Both the position numbers and the translations under genes were made by a program. A stretch of 64,000 nucleotides of DNA from Euphorbia lathyris (Eukaryota; Streptophyta; Magnoliopsida; Malpighiales; Euphorbiaceae): the NCBI RefSeq assembly GCF_963576675.1, contig NC_088916.1, positions 22,295,501-22,359,500 of the forward strand, read 5' to 3'. The notes under the pieces were generated by a model. It searched no databases and was not told the origin of the DNA. It worked only from the letters and a program-made list of their open reading frames with translations. Shown here piece after piece: positions 54,110 through 64,000 of this stretch (position 1 is the first letter of the stretch; each line of letters starts with the position of its first letter).

Positions 54110-55901
54110 TGATGGGCGTAGGATCTAGGTGTGTAGAGCTTTTCTAATGATGACTTAAATGTGTATTGCGATGAATGTGCTACTAATATGGATGTGATCT
54201 TTCTAATGCTCTAACTCTACTTAGACGCTACGACTACTTAGGGGCAAGTGTACCCCGTCGTATCAAGTAATAATCCGGTTAAGACCGGGTATCGAATCCA
54301 CGGGATTTATAATTACAAGTATTAGACGACTCGGTTTCGTATGTTATTTAAGCGGTAATTACTTTGGGGTAAAGTAAGACACAACTACAAACTACTCCTA
54401 ACCTATTGGCGAGATAGATTTATGTAATGGAAAACTCCACGAAGTGATATGGGTGACGATAAGTTATAAATATAATATGCAATAACTCCGAATATATTCG
54501 GTTGACGATTTACTCTTGCAAAGACGACTACGTGTAGTTCGACCGACCCGTGAAGTACTTAGACTACGTGGTTCCTAGTCAAGGCGTGTCTAATGTTGGG
54601 GATCAGAAACTAGGGCCGGTAAGTTCCGTGGCTTGTCAATTCCTACGGTTTCCGGTTTGTCACTTCCGGTAAGACAACACCTATATGAATCTCTAAAGAT
54701 AGCCTGAATGGCGTCGGAAATCGCGTTCCCCTACACAATAGTCAATTATGAGTATCAAAACAAGCAATAAACATCAACACGTATACAGAAACGGAAATTG
54801 CAAATCATATATTATAAATATGGAGAGTAAGAATATAGAATACAACCAAGCCTAGTACATAGGATGAGATCAAAGCTAATTAGCAAGTAGAGAGGGAAGA
54901 ATCGGCCCTCGGAACTAGCCAACCGGACTCAAGGCCGTCTCTTAGGACTTGGAGGTGGAACTCTCGAGCTTGGTGATGAATGATGGAGCGGAACGTTGAT
55001 GGAATGTTGGAATAACCGAACAAGCTCTCGAGGTGGGAGAGTTTTATTACATAAACCCAATCTAAAACCAAAACTATACAACAACTATCTAGGTAAGGTA
55101 GAGGTAGAAGATAGAAAGTAGAAGGTGTAGAAGGTACTAAATGAGTGCTAGTCACTCTTATTTATACATCAAGCTAGGGGTAGAATTGTAACTTCACAAG
55201 GTACAAGTATGGAGCAACATTATTTGGTGCAGAAATCCCATAACACGCCCCGCGTATGGTGATACACGCCCCGCGTATATGCCCATTCCGTCAGAAATCT
55301 CCTGCATGTGGACCAATTCTATGTCTAATTGTCTCAAATACGCCCTGCGTAGTCTGAAGTACGCCCTGCGTAAATGAGTCTCTGAAGTTTTACTACTTGA
55401 ATTGGTGCTTTTACGCCCCGCGTAAATGACGATACGCCCCGCGTAAAGGATGATATGCCCCGCGTATGGAGAGTTGACTCCGGGAGACAATGCAGTCTGA
55501 CTTTCAGGATTAGGCCAATCATTTCCGACATGTGTCATACGCCCCGCGTATGCTGAGTCATTTCCACATGGTGCCTGCGGATAAGGCAATTATTTCTGAC
55601 ACCATGTTTTACGCCCCACGTAAATAACGATACGCCCCGCGTAAATGATGATACGCCCCGCGTATTTGAGTAGATTTTCACTCCTTCATCGTACCTGAAA
55701 TACAAATCTTGAGAGCCGAGTTAGCTTGGCGTTTTATTCTCTAAATTCAACTAAAAATAAAGGAAATTAACCGAAAGTAAGGAATTTATTTTTATTTTGT
55801 TATTTTATTAAAACACTCTATTTTTGTAATTAAACTTATTTATTTCTTCTAAAATTAAACCGTAAAGCACGCTAAAAGATAGGGACGAAACGCCCCTATC
55901 A
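54110..55901 (-). repeat. 3' LTR of the LARD-like element
   Basis: 1,792 bp. Minus-strand TATAAATAAG at 55157-55166, with the core array (55244-55664) just upstream of it in U3. Confidence 0.95.
55244..55664 (-). repeat. Array of eleven CpG cores
   Basis: Starts at 55244, 55265, 55339, 55360, 55412, 55433, 55454, 55538, 55610, 55631 and 55652. Steps 21, 74, 21, 52, 21, 21, 84, 72, 21, 21. Most cores are TACGCCCCGCGTA; variants are CpG-type changes. Confidence 0.92.
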
Positions 55902-55914
55902 AACCTCCTCGCAC
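55902..55914 (-). promoter_or_regulatory. Polypurine tract of the LARD-like element
   Basis: Minus strand GTGCGAGGAGGTT adjoins the LTR. Confidence 0.75.
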
Positions 55915-57393
55915 TTTAAAGTTTTACTTGTCCTCAAGTAAAAGAAATCGAAAGACAAGGGATTGAGATAATTGAGAAATAAACCGAAGGTTGGTTTTAC
56001 CAAGTGCGTGATTTCAAAGTTACGGTTTTATGCAAAGGTTTCGGTGAGTACCTACACAAGCAATTGAGTACAAAAACTTATTCGAGACCTCCATGATCAA
56101 ATTTAATAGGCAATATTAACGGGGGTCGATTATCTTTTGAGAACCCGGTAGTACCTCACCAAGGGATTTCACTCTTACGCTCAATTTTTAGTGGGTCGGT
56201 GTTTTCGCACTCTTCTTTGCACTTACTCAAGATCATGTTGAATTTGCATTTTCATCCGGGTTTTTCCTCCTATAACATGGTTAGGCAACATTAAAAATGA
56301 ACCTGGAGGGGGGTTGTAATGTGGGTGGCTTTTTAGTGGTTAGTTTAAAGAGACTCAAGTTCTAAAATACCGACTTGTGATCGCACCGTATTTTGCTTCG
56401 GCCTAAGCGAATTTTACAAGATATACTTCAAAATTGCTCGGGTGGAGCTTGAGAATGCCTTTTTACTTTTATTGTATCCTTTGTTTTGATAGAGGCACAA
56501 AAACAATATTTTGAAAGCTTATGGTGCTCAATTGTTAAGGTCGTGACTTTTTCCAAGTGATTTGGGTGCAAATTGATTTTGTCGGTATTCGAACAAGAGG
56601 AAAAAATGTTAAATGTTAAAAAGGGTATTAACAAAAAAGTTGGTTAATAGGCTCGAAGGGGTTATTAGGCTCGAAGGAGTTTCCTAATGTTTAATGAAAA
56701 CGAGAAAAATAAATTAAGAAAAATTAGCCTAAGTGGGTTCGGTTTATCATCTATTGCCGTTTTCACCACAAATAAGTGTACTTAACCCGGTATTGGATGC
56801 AAATTCTATGAGTCGAGTGAAGTCAAAACTCTCGAAAAATTGTGAAAGAATTAGAGTTCTCGTACGAACTCTTTTAGGCTCAAAAATACCTTACAAAGAT
56901 TCGGGTTCAAATTGTGTACTATCAAGTTTTCGCTAAATTCTCAACTATCCCGTTTTTATTGCCTTTTTAAACTTCATTATGGAGATGACCCGTGGGTTAG
57001 GACTCAATGCTTTTGTTTAGTACCAACCTAGGCTTTTCATAAATTCCCTAACTTCAAAACCAAGACTAAAATTTCTCAACTAAACCATTCCTTTATGTTC
57101 CGATGCTTTTATTTTTAACGACAAATAACGAAACTTTTATCAAATTCCGAAGGAGATAATGTGTCGGAATAAATTTAAGAGTCAAGAAATTAGTTTAATT
57201 ATTTTGTTGTTTATTTAATTTTTATTTTTGTTTTTGTTTAGTGCAAAACAAACTGAAAGTGCGGGGTTGCACGGCCCTCCGCGTTATTAAAATGACGTTT
57301 ATTCCAAAAACGTCGCAAAAGAAAAGAAAGAAAAACAAAAACAAAAATAAAGGTAAAGTTAACTTTAAAGAAGGGCCCAGATGGTCTGGTCCC
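55915..57393 (-). other. Non-coding internal region of the LARD-like element
   Basis: No frame with family features. Moderately AT-rich and unique in the window. It ends at the 73-bp array. Confidence 0.5.
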
Positions 57394-57719
57394 CATGCGG
57401 GGCGTACCCGAGAGGGCGTCCCGCGCAAAAGGTACTTCTTAAGCACGTTGGGGCCAGAGATATAAACACGCGGGGCGCACTTAGGGAGGCGCCTCGCGTG
57501 TTCCTGTCTCTGGACAATTTATTTATTTAGCAGGTGGGGCACGCGGGGCGCACTGACGGGAGCGTCCCGCGCAAAAGATGCAAACTAGGGCATCTGCAGC
57601 CAGAGACACGGGTACGCGGGGCGTGGCAAGAGGGACCCCCCGCGTACCTGTCTTTTATTGCGAAAAATGGGGGCAGACACGCAGATGTGCAGGACGTGAA
57701 AGGCATGGCACCCCGCGTG
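57394..57719. repeat. Five-unit 73-bp array of inverted core pairs (hairpins)
   Basis: First cores (CACGCGGGGCGCA type) start at 57394, 57467, 57540, 57613 and 57686, exactly 73 bp apart. Each has a second core in the opposite orientation 21 bp on (57415, 57488, 57561, 57634, 57707). Each pair can fold into a GC-rich stem of about 8-12 bp with a loop of about 10. The last unit is decayed. Confidence 0.92.
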
Positions 57720-57895
57720 GCTTATTTTTGGATTATAGGTGGGATTTGTTTTTCTTTGATTTTTATAAAAGAAACGAAACTGAAAAAGAAGAATGCGGGA
57801 AATAAAATTGGGGAAGAAAACTCCCTTATTCGGGCTTGGGTTGCCTCCCAAAAAGCGCTACTTTATAGTCGGTGAGCTCGACTTAGAATTTCCTC

Positions 57896-58522
57896 CTAGG
57901 TGTATGCCTCCATTCGCGTTAGGAATTCAAATTCTTGAATAAACAACCCGTACCTGCAAAACGGGTTATTAGTTTCAAAGAAATTTAACAAAAACCAAAA
58001 ACTATATTTACAGAAATTATTGAAGAGTTTAGTTTGCTCCCTCTTTGACTCCTTGGGTAGCTCAAAGAGAGTGAAATAACCCGAGGTAGAAGGAACCTCA
58101 AACTCTTCTAGTTGTGGAGTAATTTCCATGGGTCCGCACATAACCGGCTCATCGATTAGGATTTCCGGCTCCTCGCAGTTGAGACAACCTGCATGATTTG
58201 GGGATTCCTCTTGAGAGGGCTCAATTAACTCAACCTCTACATCTTGACCACCCGGATTGGCGTCTCTAATTGATTCGTCCGCGGTTGAATCGATACGAGA
58301 TGCGAATCCAGCGATTTGATTTCCTAAATCCCTGCAATATGCCTCATTGTTAGATAATCTCACTTGAATATCTTTAAGCATAGAGATTACCACATCGAAT
58401 TGCGAGGCTGAATGTTGGTGCGAACATTCGTCGTCCATGAGGTCGCCCCATAGATGACGACTATGAGACATCATACCACGGAAAAGATCATTAGTAACAC
58501 AAGAAATAAATAAATTATTCAC
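57896..58522 (-). CDS. Unknown 208-aa protein of the LARD-like element
   Basis: The only substantial frame of the element, beginning about 75 nt after the PBS, where gag would start. An internal Met at 58474 (MSHSRHLWGDLMDDECSH) is an alternative start. The middle (about 45-75) looks helical (SMLKDIQVRLSNNEAYCRDL) and resembles the gag-proximal coiled region of some gypsy elements. An acidic, Pro/Glu-rich part follows (about 95-150), then an aromatic tail (FWFLLNFFETNN). No capsid domain, zinc knuckle, protease site or membrane signal is evident. I do not recognise it. It may be the remnant of a gag leader protein or a non-coding relic kept open by youth; function unknown. Confidence 0.45.
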   Translation of the reverse strand: MNNLFISCVTNDLFRGMMSHSRHLWGDLMDDECSHQHSASQFDVVISMLKDIQVRLSNNEAYCRDLGNQIAGFASRIDSTADESIRDANPGGQDVEVELIEPSQEESPNHAGCLNCEEPEILIDEPVMCGPMEITPQLEEFEVPSTSGYFTLFELPKESKREQTKLFNNFCKYSFWFLLNFFETNNPFCRYGLFIQEFEFLTRMEAYT

Positions 58523-58597
58523 AAAAAGAAAATGATATTTACAAATGCTTAAACTAACAATGAAACGTTTTTGTCTAATATTGTAGGAGATTATAAA

Positions 58598-58615
58598 TCC
58601 CCGGCAACGGCGCCA
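58598..58615 (-). promoter_or_regulatory. Primer binding site of the LARD-like element
   Basis: Minus strand TGGCGCCGTTGCCGGGGA, a common plant gypsy PBS usually assigned to tRNA-Asp, six bases inside the LTR. It places the element among gypsy-type retrotransposons although it has no pol. Confidence 0.9.
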
Positions 58616-58621
58616 AAAACT

Positions 58622-60392
58622 TGATGGGCGTAGGATCTAGGTGTGTAGAGCTTTTCTAATGATGACTTAAATGTGTATTGCGATGAATGTGCTACTAATA
58701 TGGATGTGATCTTTCTAATGCTCTAACTCTACTTAGACGTTACGACTACTTAGGGGCAAGTGTACCCCGTCGTATCAAGTAATAATCCGGTTAAGACCGG
58801 GTATCGAATCCACGGGATTTATAATTACAAGTATTAGACGACTCGGTTTCGTATGTTATTTAAGCGGTAATTACTTTGGGGTAAAGTAAGACACAACTAC
58901 AAACTACTCCTAACCTATTGGCGAGATAGATTTATGTAATGGAAAACTCCACGGAGTGATATGGGTGACGATAAGTTATAAATATAATATGCAATAACTC
59001 CGAATATATTCGGTTGACGATTTACACTTGCAAAGACGACTACGTGTAGTTCGACCGACCCGTGAAGTACTTAGACTACGTGGTTCCTAGTCAAGGCGTG
59101 TCTAATGCTGGGGATCAGAAACTAGGGCCCGTAAGTTCCGTGGCTTGTCAATTCCTACGGTTTCCAGTTTGTCACTTCCGGTAAGGCAACACCTATATGA
59201 ATCTCTAAAGATAGCCCGAATGGCGTCGGAAATCGCGTTCCCCTACACAATAGTCAATTATGAGTATCAAAACAAGCAATAAACATCAACACGTATACAG
59301 AAACGGAAATTGCAAATCATATATTATAAATATGGAGAGTAAGAATATAGAATACAACCAAGCCTAGTACATAGGATGAGATCAAAGCTAATTAGCAAGT
59401 AGAGAGGGAAGAATCGGCCCTCGGAACTAGCCAACCGGACTCAAGGCCGTCTCTTAGGACTTGGAGGTGGAACTCTCGAGCTTGGTGATGAATGATGGAG
59501 CGGAACGTTGATGGAATGTTGGAATAACCGAACAAGCTCTCGAGGTGGGAGAGTTTTATTACATAAACCCAATCTAAAACCAAAACTATACAACAACTAT
59601 CTAGGTAAGGTAGAGGTAGAAGATAGAAAGTAGAAGGTGTAGAAGGTACTAAATGAGTGCTAGTCACTCTTATTTATACATCAAGCTAGGGGTAGAATTG
59701 TAACTTCACAAGGTACAAGTATGGAGCAACATTATTTGGTGCAGAAATCCCATAACACGCCCCGCGTATGGTGATACACGCCCCGCGTATATGCCCATTC
59801 CGTCAGAAATCTCCTGCATATGGACCAATTCTATGTCTAATTTTCTCAAATACGCCCTGCGTAGTCTGAAGTACGCCCCGCGTAAATGAGTCTCTGAAGT
59901 TTTACTACTTGAATTGGTGCTTTTACGCCCCGCGTAAAGGATGATACGCCCCGTGTATGGAGAGTTGACTCCGGGAGACAATGCAGTCTGACTTTCAGGA
60001 TTAGGCCAATCATTTCCGACATGTGTCATATGTCCCGCGTAAGGTGTCATACGCCCCGCGTATGCTGAGTCATTTCCACATGGTGCCTGCGGATAAGGCA
60101 ATTATTTTTGACACCATGTTTTACGCCACGCGTAAATGACGATACGCCCCGCGTATTTGAGTAGATTTTCACTCCTTCCTCGTACCTGAAATACAAATCT
60201 TGAGAGCCGAGTTAGCTTGACGTTTTATTCTCTAAATTCAACTAAAAATAAAGGAAATTAACCGAAAGTAAGGAATTTATTTTTATTTTGTTATTTTATT
60301 AAAACACTCTATTTTTGTAATTAAACTTATTTATTTCTTCTAAAATTAAACCGTAAAGCACGCTAAAAGATAGGTACGAAACGCCCCTATCA
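58622..60392 (-). repeat. 5' LTR of the LARD-like element
   Basis: 1,771 bp, followed by GGCGC. It differs from the other LTR mainly by gain or loss of 21-bp array units. Confidence 0.95.
59756..60155 (-). repeat. Array of ten CpG cores in the second LTR
   Basis: Starts at 59756, 59777, 59851, 59872, 59924, 59945, 60029, 60050, 60122 and 60143. Steps 21, 74, 21, 52, 21, 84, 21, 72, 21. Confidence 0.92.
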
Positions 60393-60405
60393 GGCGCCCA
60401 AGGTG

Positions 60406-60563
60406 TACGCCCCGCGTGTTTGACCTTCTAGGGAATTTCCACCTTGGGGTTGTCATCCACGTCCCGCGTACTACAGGTGGCGCCCCGCGTCCCCGTATTG
60501 CTTGATTCTCCTCCCATATCCACACTCTCCACGCCGTGCGCCTGGATAGACACGCCCCGTGTG
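60406..60563 (-). repeat. Core array inside the gypsy pol tail, right part
   Basis: Cores start at 60406, 60458, 60479, 60530 and 60551; steps 52, 21, 51, 21. This continues the array at 53952-54109 across the insertion (gap of 20 bp once the insertion and one TSD copy are removed). From 60428 upward it is coding in the pol frame. Confidence 0.9.
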
Positions 60564-63500
60564 CCCTCTGTTTTGGTTTGTTCTTCCTTCTCCTTCGAGG
60601 GATTCTCTCGATTAGCTCCTTGCTGCTCCGGGCTCGGGCTTAGGGATAAGATGCCCTCATCATTCTCCCCTTCTTTGAAAGAGTCGGACTCCGCCTTCGA
60701 TGCCTTGGTTGGCAACGTCCCCTCCGGCTTCCACAAGCTAAGGTCCTGCACATTAAAAGAAGAAGACATCTTCCCAAGCCAATTGGGAAGGGTTAGTTGG
60801 TAGGCATTGGCACTCATCTTCTTGGTAATCCGGTAAGGGCCATATTTCCTCGATCTCAATTTGCTACTAGGAGCATGCATGATTCGCTCTTTGCCCAAGT
60901 ACACCATCACCTCATCCCCCACCTCAAACTACACATCTCTTCAGTGCTCATCAACCTTGGCCTTGTCCCTACTATTCTTCTTCTCAATATTATCCCGCAC
61001 TTCTTGGTGCATTTGGTGGTAGTCATTGGCTAAATTCTGAGCCGCCACACTCTTCCTCTCTCCCTTCGGAATCTCCCCCAAATCAAGCGAATGGTTCGGA
61101 GCTTTGGTGTACACAACTTTGAAGGGTGACTTCCCGGTGGCTGAACTCACAGCGGAGTTATAGGCGAACTCGGCTTGGGCGATCATATAATCCCACATCT
61201 TGGGTTTATCTCGACATTTGCTCCTCAATAGGTTCCCCAAAGTCCGGTTTACCGCCTCAGTTTGCCCATCCGTTTGTGGGTGAGCCATGGTACTAAACTT
61301 CAAGGTGGATCCGAGGATGGCCCAAAGGGTCCGCCAAAAGTGGCTAACGAACTTGGTGTCCCGATCCGATACTATGTTCTTTGGTACCCCATGTAGTCTT
61401 ACCACCTCACGAAAGAAAAGCTTAGCAATGGCGGTGGCGTCACTAGTCTTTCGACACGGAATGAAATGAGCCATCTTTGAGAACCTATCCACCACCACGA
61501 ATATAGAATCCATGCCCCTTTGGGTCCTTGGTAGTCCCAACACAAAATCCATAGAGAGATCCTCCCAAATGGTTTCGGGGATCAGGAGGTGCATCCGTAA
61601 CCCGGCATTAGTGGCATGCCCCTTAGAGGTCTGGCAATCCTCACATCTCTCCACGATGTACGCCACATCCCTCCTCATCCTAGGCCAGAAGTATCGGGAG
61701 CTAACCGTCTCGAATGTCTTATCTCTTCTAAAGTGTCCCCCCAACACCCCTGCGTGTAACTCTCGGATCACTCTTTCCCGTATGGATGTGTTCGGAAGGC
61801 ACAATTGGCTACCCTTTATGAGGAATCCATCCACGAGCTGATATCCTCCCTCTTCGGTGCCTCTTCTACACTTCTCCCATTCAACCCCAAAGTCCGGATC
61901 CTCCTCGTATTCTCCTTTGATGTGCTCAAAATCCACTAACTCCAAGGCCACGGTTTTCAAGAGGGCAACCCTCCGTCTTAAGGCATCCGCCACTTTATTC
62001 TGTTGACCCGCTTTGTGGAGAAGTCGATAAGGAAACTTATCCACAAAAGCGGACCACCTAGCATGCATGGAGCTCCGGAGTTGCTTTTGACTTCCTAAGT
62101 ACTTGAGGGCTTGGTGGTCGGTGTACAACATAAACTCCTTCCCGATGAGGTAGTGCTCCCACGTCTTGAGAGCCCGCACTACCGCATAGAACTCCTTATC
62201 ATAAGTGGCCCACTTCTGTCTTGAATCACACAACTTCTCACTGAAGTACGCTATGGGCCTCTTCTCTTGCATTAACACTCCCCCAACTCCGACTCCACTC
62301 GCATCACACTCAACCTTGAAGAGCTTCTCAAAGTCCGAAAACGCTAAAACCGGAGCGGTACTTAGCTTCTCCTTAATCAAGGTAAAACTGTTTTCTTGTT
62401 CATCTTCCCACTTGAATCCTCTACCCTTATTCAAACACTCGGTCATAGGAGCCACGATAGCGCTGAAATTTCGGATGAACCGCCTATAGAATGTAGCCAA
62501 CCCATGGAAACTCCTAATATCCCCAACTGTCTTCGGAGTCGGCCACTCCCGGATAGCTCTCACTTTCTCTTCATCCACTCGGATACCTCTCCCACTGACC
62601 ACGTACCTAAGAAACACCAAGCTCTCCATCACAAAGTCGCACTTCTTAGTGTTGGCAAAAAGTTGATTTTCTCGAAGCAAAACTAACACGGCCCTCAAGT
62701 GCTCCACATGCTCTTCTAATGTCTTACTATGGATGAGAATATCATCAAAGTAGACCATCACAAACTTCCCAATCACCGGACGTAGTACTTGATTCATTAA
62801 CCTCATGAAAGTGCTCGGTGCATTGGTCATCCCGAATGGCATCACTAACCATTCATATAGTCCGTCTCGCGTCTTAAACGCCGTCTTCCACTCATCTCCC
62901 GCCTTGATCCGGATTTGGTGGTACCCACTTCTCAAGTCGATCTTCGAAAAGACCTTGGAACCACCTAACTGATCAAGCATATCATCAAGTCGGGGAATCG
63001 GGAATTTGTACCGAATGGTAATCTTGTTGATGGCTCGGCTATCCACACACATCCTCCATGATCCATCCTTCTTGGGTGTCAATAAAGCCGGCACCGCACA
63101 TGGACTCATGCTCTCCCTCACATAGCCCATCCTTATCAATTCGTCCACCTTCTCCTTCATTACTTCACTCTCCTTGGGACTCATCCGGTAGTGAGGGAGA
63201 CTAGGCAAGCTAGCCCCTGGCACTAGGTCAATGTGGTGTTGGATGTCCCGTAGAGGTGGCAACCCATCCGGTAGCTCTTCCGGAAAGACGTCACGGAACT
63301 CATTGAGCAACCTCCCCACATCTTCCGGAACTTCTTCAGCTTCGCTTCCGACCCCATCCGTCGGTGTGCTCGACTTCACCATCACTACATAGACCGTTTG
63401 GCTTTCCTCATACTCGTTAATAAACGCCTTGTGAGTCGGACAAACGATCAAGGTAGACTTCCCCTTGTTTTTGGGCTCTCCCAATAGAGGTGTTAGCAAA

Positions 63501-64000
63501 TATCTAATGCCGTCCTTCATAAATCGGTAAGTGTTCTTCCTCCCGGCATGGGTAGCATCCCGATCAAATTGCCACGGCCGTCCCAACAGTAGGTGGCAAG
63601 CATCCATCTCCACAACGTCGCAATAAACTTCATCCCGGTACTCCCCTATCTCAAGAGGGACCCTACACCTTTGAGTGACTTTCAGTGCTCCGACGTTCTT
63701 GATCCACCCCACACTATACGGACTAGGGTGCGCTTCAAGCTCTAACCCAAATCTCTTGGCTGCGGTATCACTGATAATATTCTCTTGGCTCCCACTATCA
63801 ATGATCACATTGCACTTCACCCCTTGCACTAGACATCGGGTTCGAAACAATTGATGTCGCTGATCCGATTCCACTTTGCTCGAGACCAAGAGCCTTCTCA
63901 CTACATGTTTGGCGTGCCCACCATCATATTCTTCCCCATACTCATCCTCAACGGGAACACAACAAACATCCCCTTCATCATCATACTCCTCATCGTCTTC
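60428..64000 (-). pseudogene. Gypsy gag-pol (protease to integrase), partial at the right edge, two stops
   Basis: The frame is open from the window edge (an acidic linker, then [12 protein letters not shown], the protease site near 63795) through RT ([21 protein letters not shown] near 62740), RNase H ([25 protein letters not shown]) and integrase (HHCC region [15 protein letters not shown] near 61700; catalytic MDFVLGLP near 61550, VSDRDTKF near 61365, [13 protein letters not shown] near 61265) to 60941. TGA (60938-60940) and a TAG four codons later interrupt it; the same frame continues as the C-terminal GDEVMV..FNVQDLSLW domain and a hydrophilic tail to TAG at 60428. RT and integrase look catalytically complete. 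Gag lies beyond the edge. The tail is built in part from the core array. Confidence 0.9.

Larger units (their letters stand above)
54110..60392 (-). mobile_element. Non-autonomous LTR retrotransposon (LARD-like) with core arrays
   Basis: LTRs of 1,792 and 1,771 bp (TGATGGGCGTAGG...CGCCCCTATCA), exact duplication GGCGC (54105-54109 and 60393-60397), PBS and polypurine tract in place. The 2.7-kb internal region has no gag, protease, RT or integrase, only one 208-codon frame and a 73-bp repeat array. The LTRs are nearly identical outside their arrays, so it is a young insertion. Confidence 0.95.
53576..64000 (-). mobile_element. Ty3/gypsy element inserted in the SIRE element, runs off the right edge
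   Basis: Minus strand: gag-pol from beyond 64000 to 60428, a core array, a polypurine-like tract and an LTR at 53576-53897. The pol-less element 54110-60392 is inserted in its 3' part. Domain order protease, RT, RNase H, integrase is Ty3/gypsy; a chromovirus-type lineage is likely, but no chromodomain is evident. The far LTR and TSD lie outside the window. Confidence 0.88.

Noticed and set aside
55194..55589. Frame with repeated YAGR peptides in the LARD LTR (and its twin at 59706-60101)
   Set aside because: The repeats come from the 21-bp DNA units. Units spaced 73 or 52 bp apart change frame, and the frame differs between the LTRs. It lies in U3, so a protein is unlikely.
57534..57875. Plus-strand frame of 113 codons over the 73-bp array
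   Set aside because: Antisense to the element and dictated by GC-rich repeats; no family features.

Overview
Nuclear DNA of a flowering plant, most likely a eudicot; the species cannot be named from the sequence. It is very AT-rich between genes and packed with plant transposons: Copia and Ty3/gypsy LTR elements, hAT, Mutator-like (MULE), CACTA and Emigrant/pogo-type non-autonomous elements, a SINE and a LINE fragment. One clearly intact host gene is present: a three-exon FLOWERING LOCUS T-like (PEBP family) gene on the minus strand at 26083-29110. A pair of putative exons of an unknown gene lies at 34614-35422.

Layout. 1-4008: non-autonomous DNA elements and a gypsy LTR remnant. 4009-9618: a Copia element with both LTRs and a 5-bp target duplication, its genes broken by stops, frameshifts and an Emigrant MITE; it sits inside an older hAT-like element. 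9.6-18.5 kb: hAT, CACTA, MULE, foldback and SINE insertions, many with exact target-site duplications (TSDs). 18802-25729: a minus-strand gypsy-type element with 1.8-kb LTRs and TSD GTACC that carries only gag and protease. 26.1-29.1 kb: the FT-like gene, whose second intron is full of transposons and whose third intron is missing. 29.5-45.8 kb: CACTA end, decayed gypsy and Copia remains, hAT and MULE elements, and a 1.1-kb low-complexity palindrome. 45874-64000: a three-level nest. A SIRE/Maximus-type Copia element (minus strand, with a broken env-like gene) is interrupted at 53576 by a gypsy element whose gag-pol reads off the right edge; the gypsy element is interrupted by a pol-less LTR element (54110-60392, TSD GGCGC).

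Most interesting signal. Three different gypsy-type elements carry arrays of a 13-bp CpG-rich near-palindrome (TACGCCCCGCGTA and variants), about 60 copies in the window. The cores come in pairs whose starts are 21 bp apart, and the pairs recur every 73 bp (21+52). Distances of 21, 52, 73 and 84 bp are close to 2, 5, 7 and 8 helical turns. Because 73 is not a multiple of 3, the pattern cannot be preserved at protein level, although one array runs through a pol coding tail. In two elements the array lies directly upstream of the LTR TATA box. The two LTRs of the 54-60 kb element differ by whole 21-bp units.

Together the window shows a flowering-time regulator embedded in layered retroelements. 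The FT-like protein keeps the FT-type tyrosine but has changed the external-loop residues that separate floral activators from repressors in this family.
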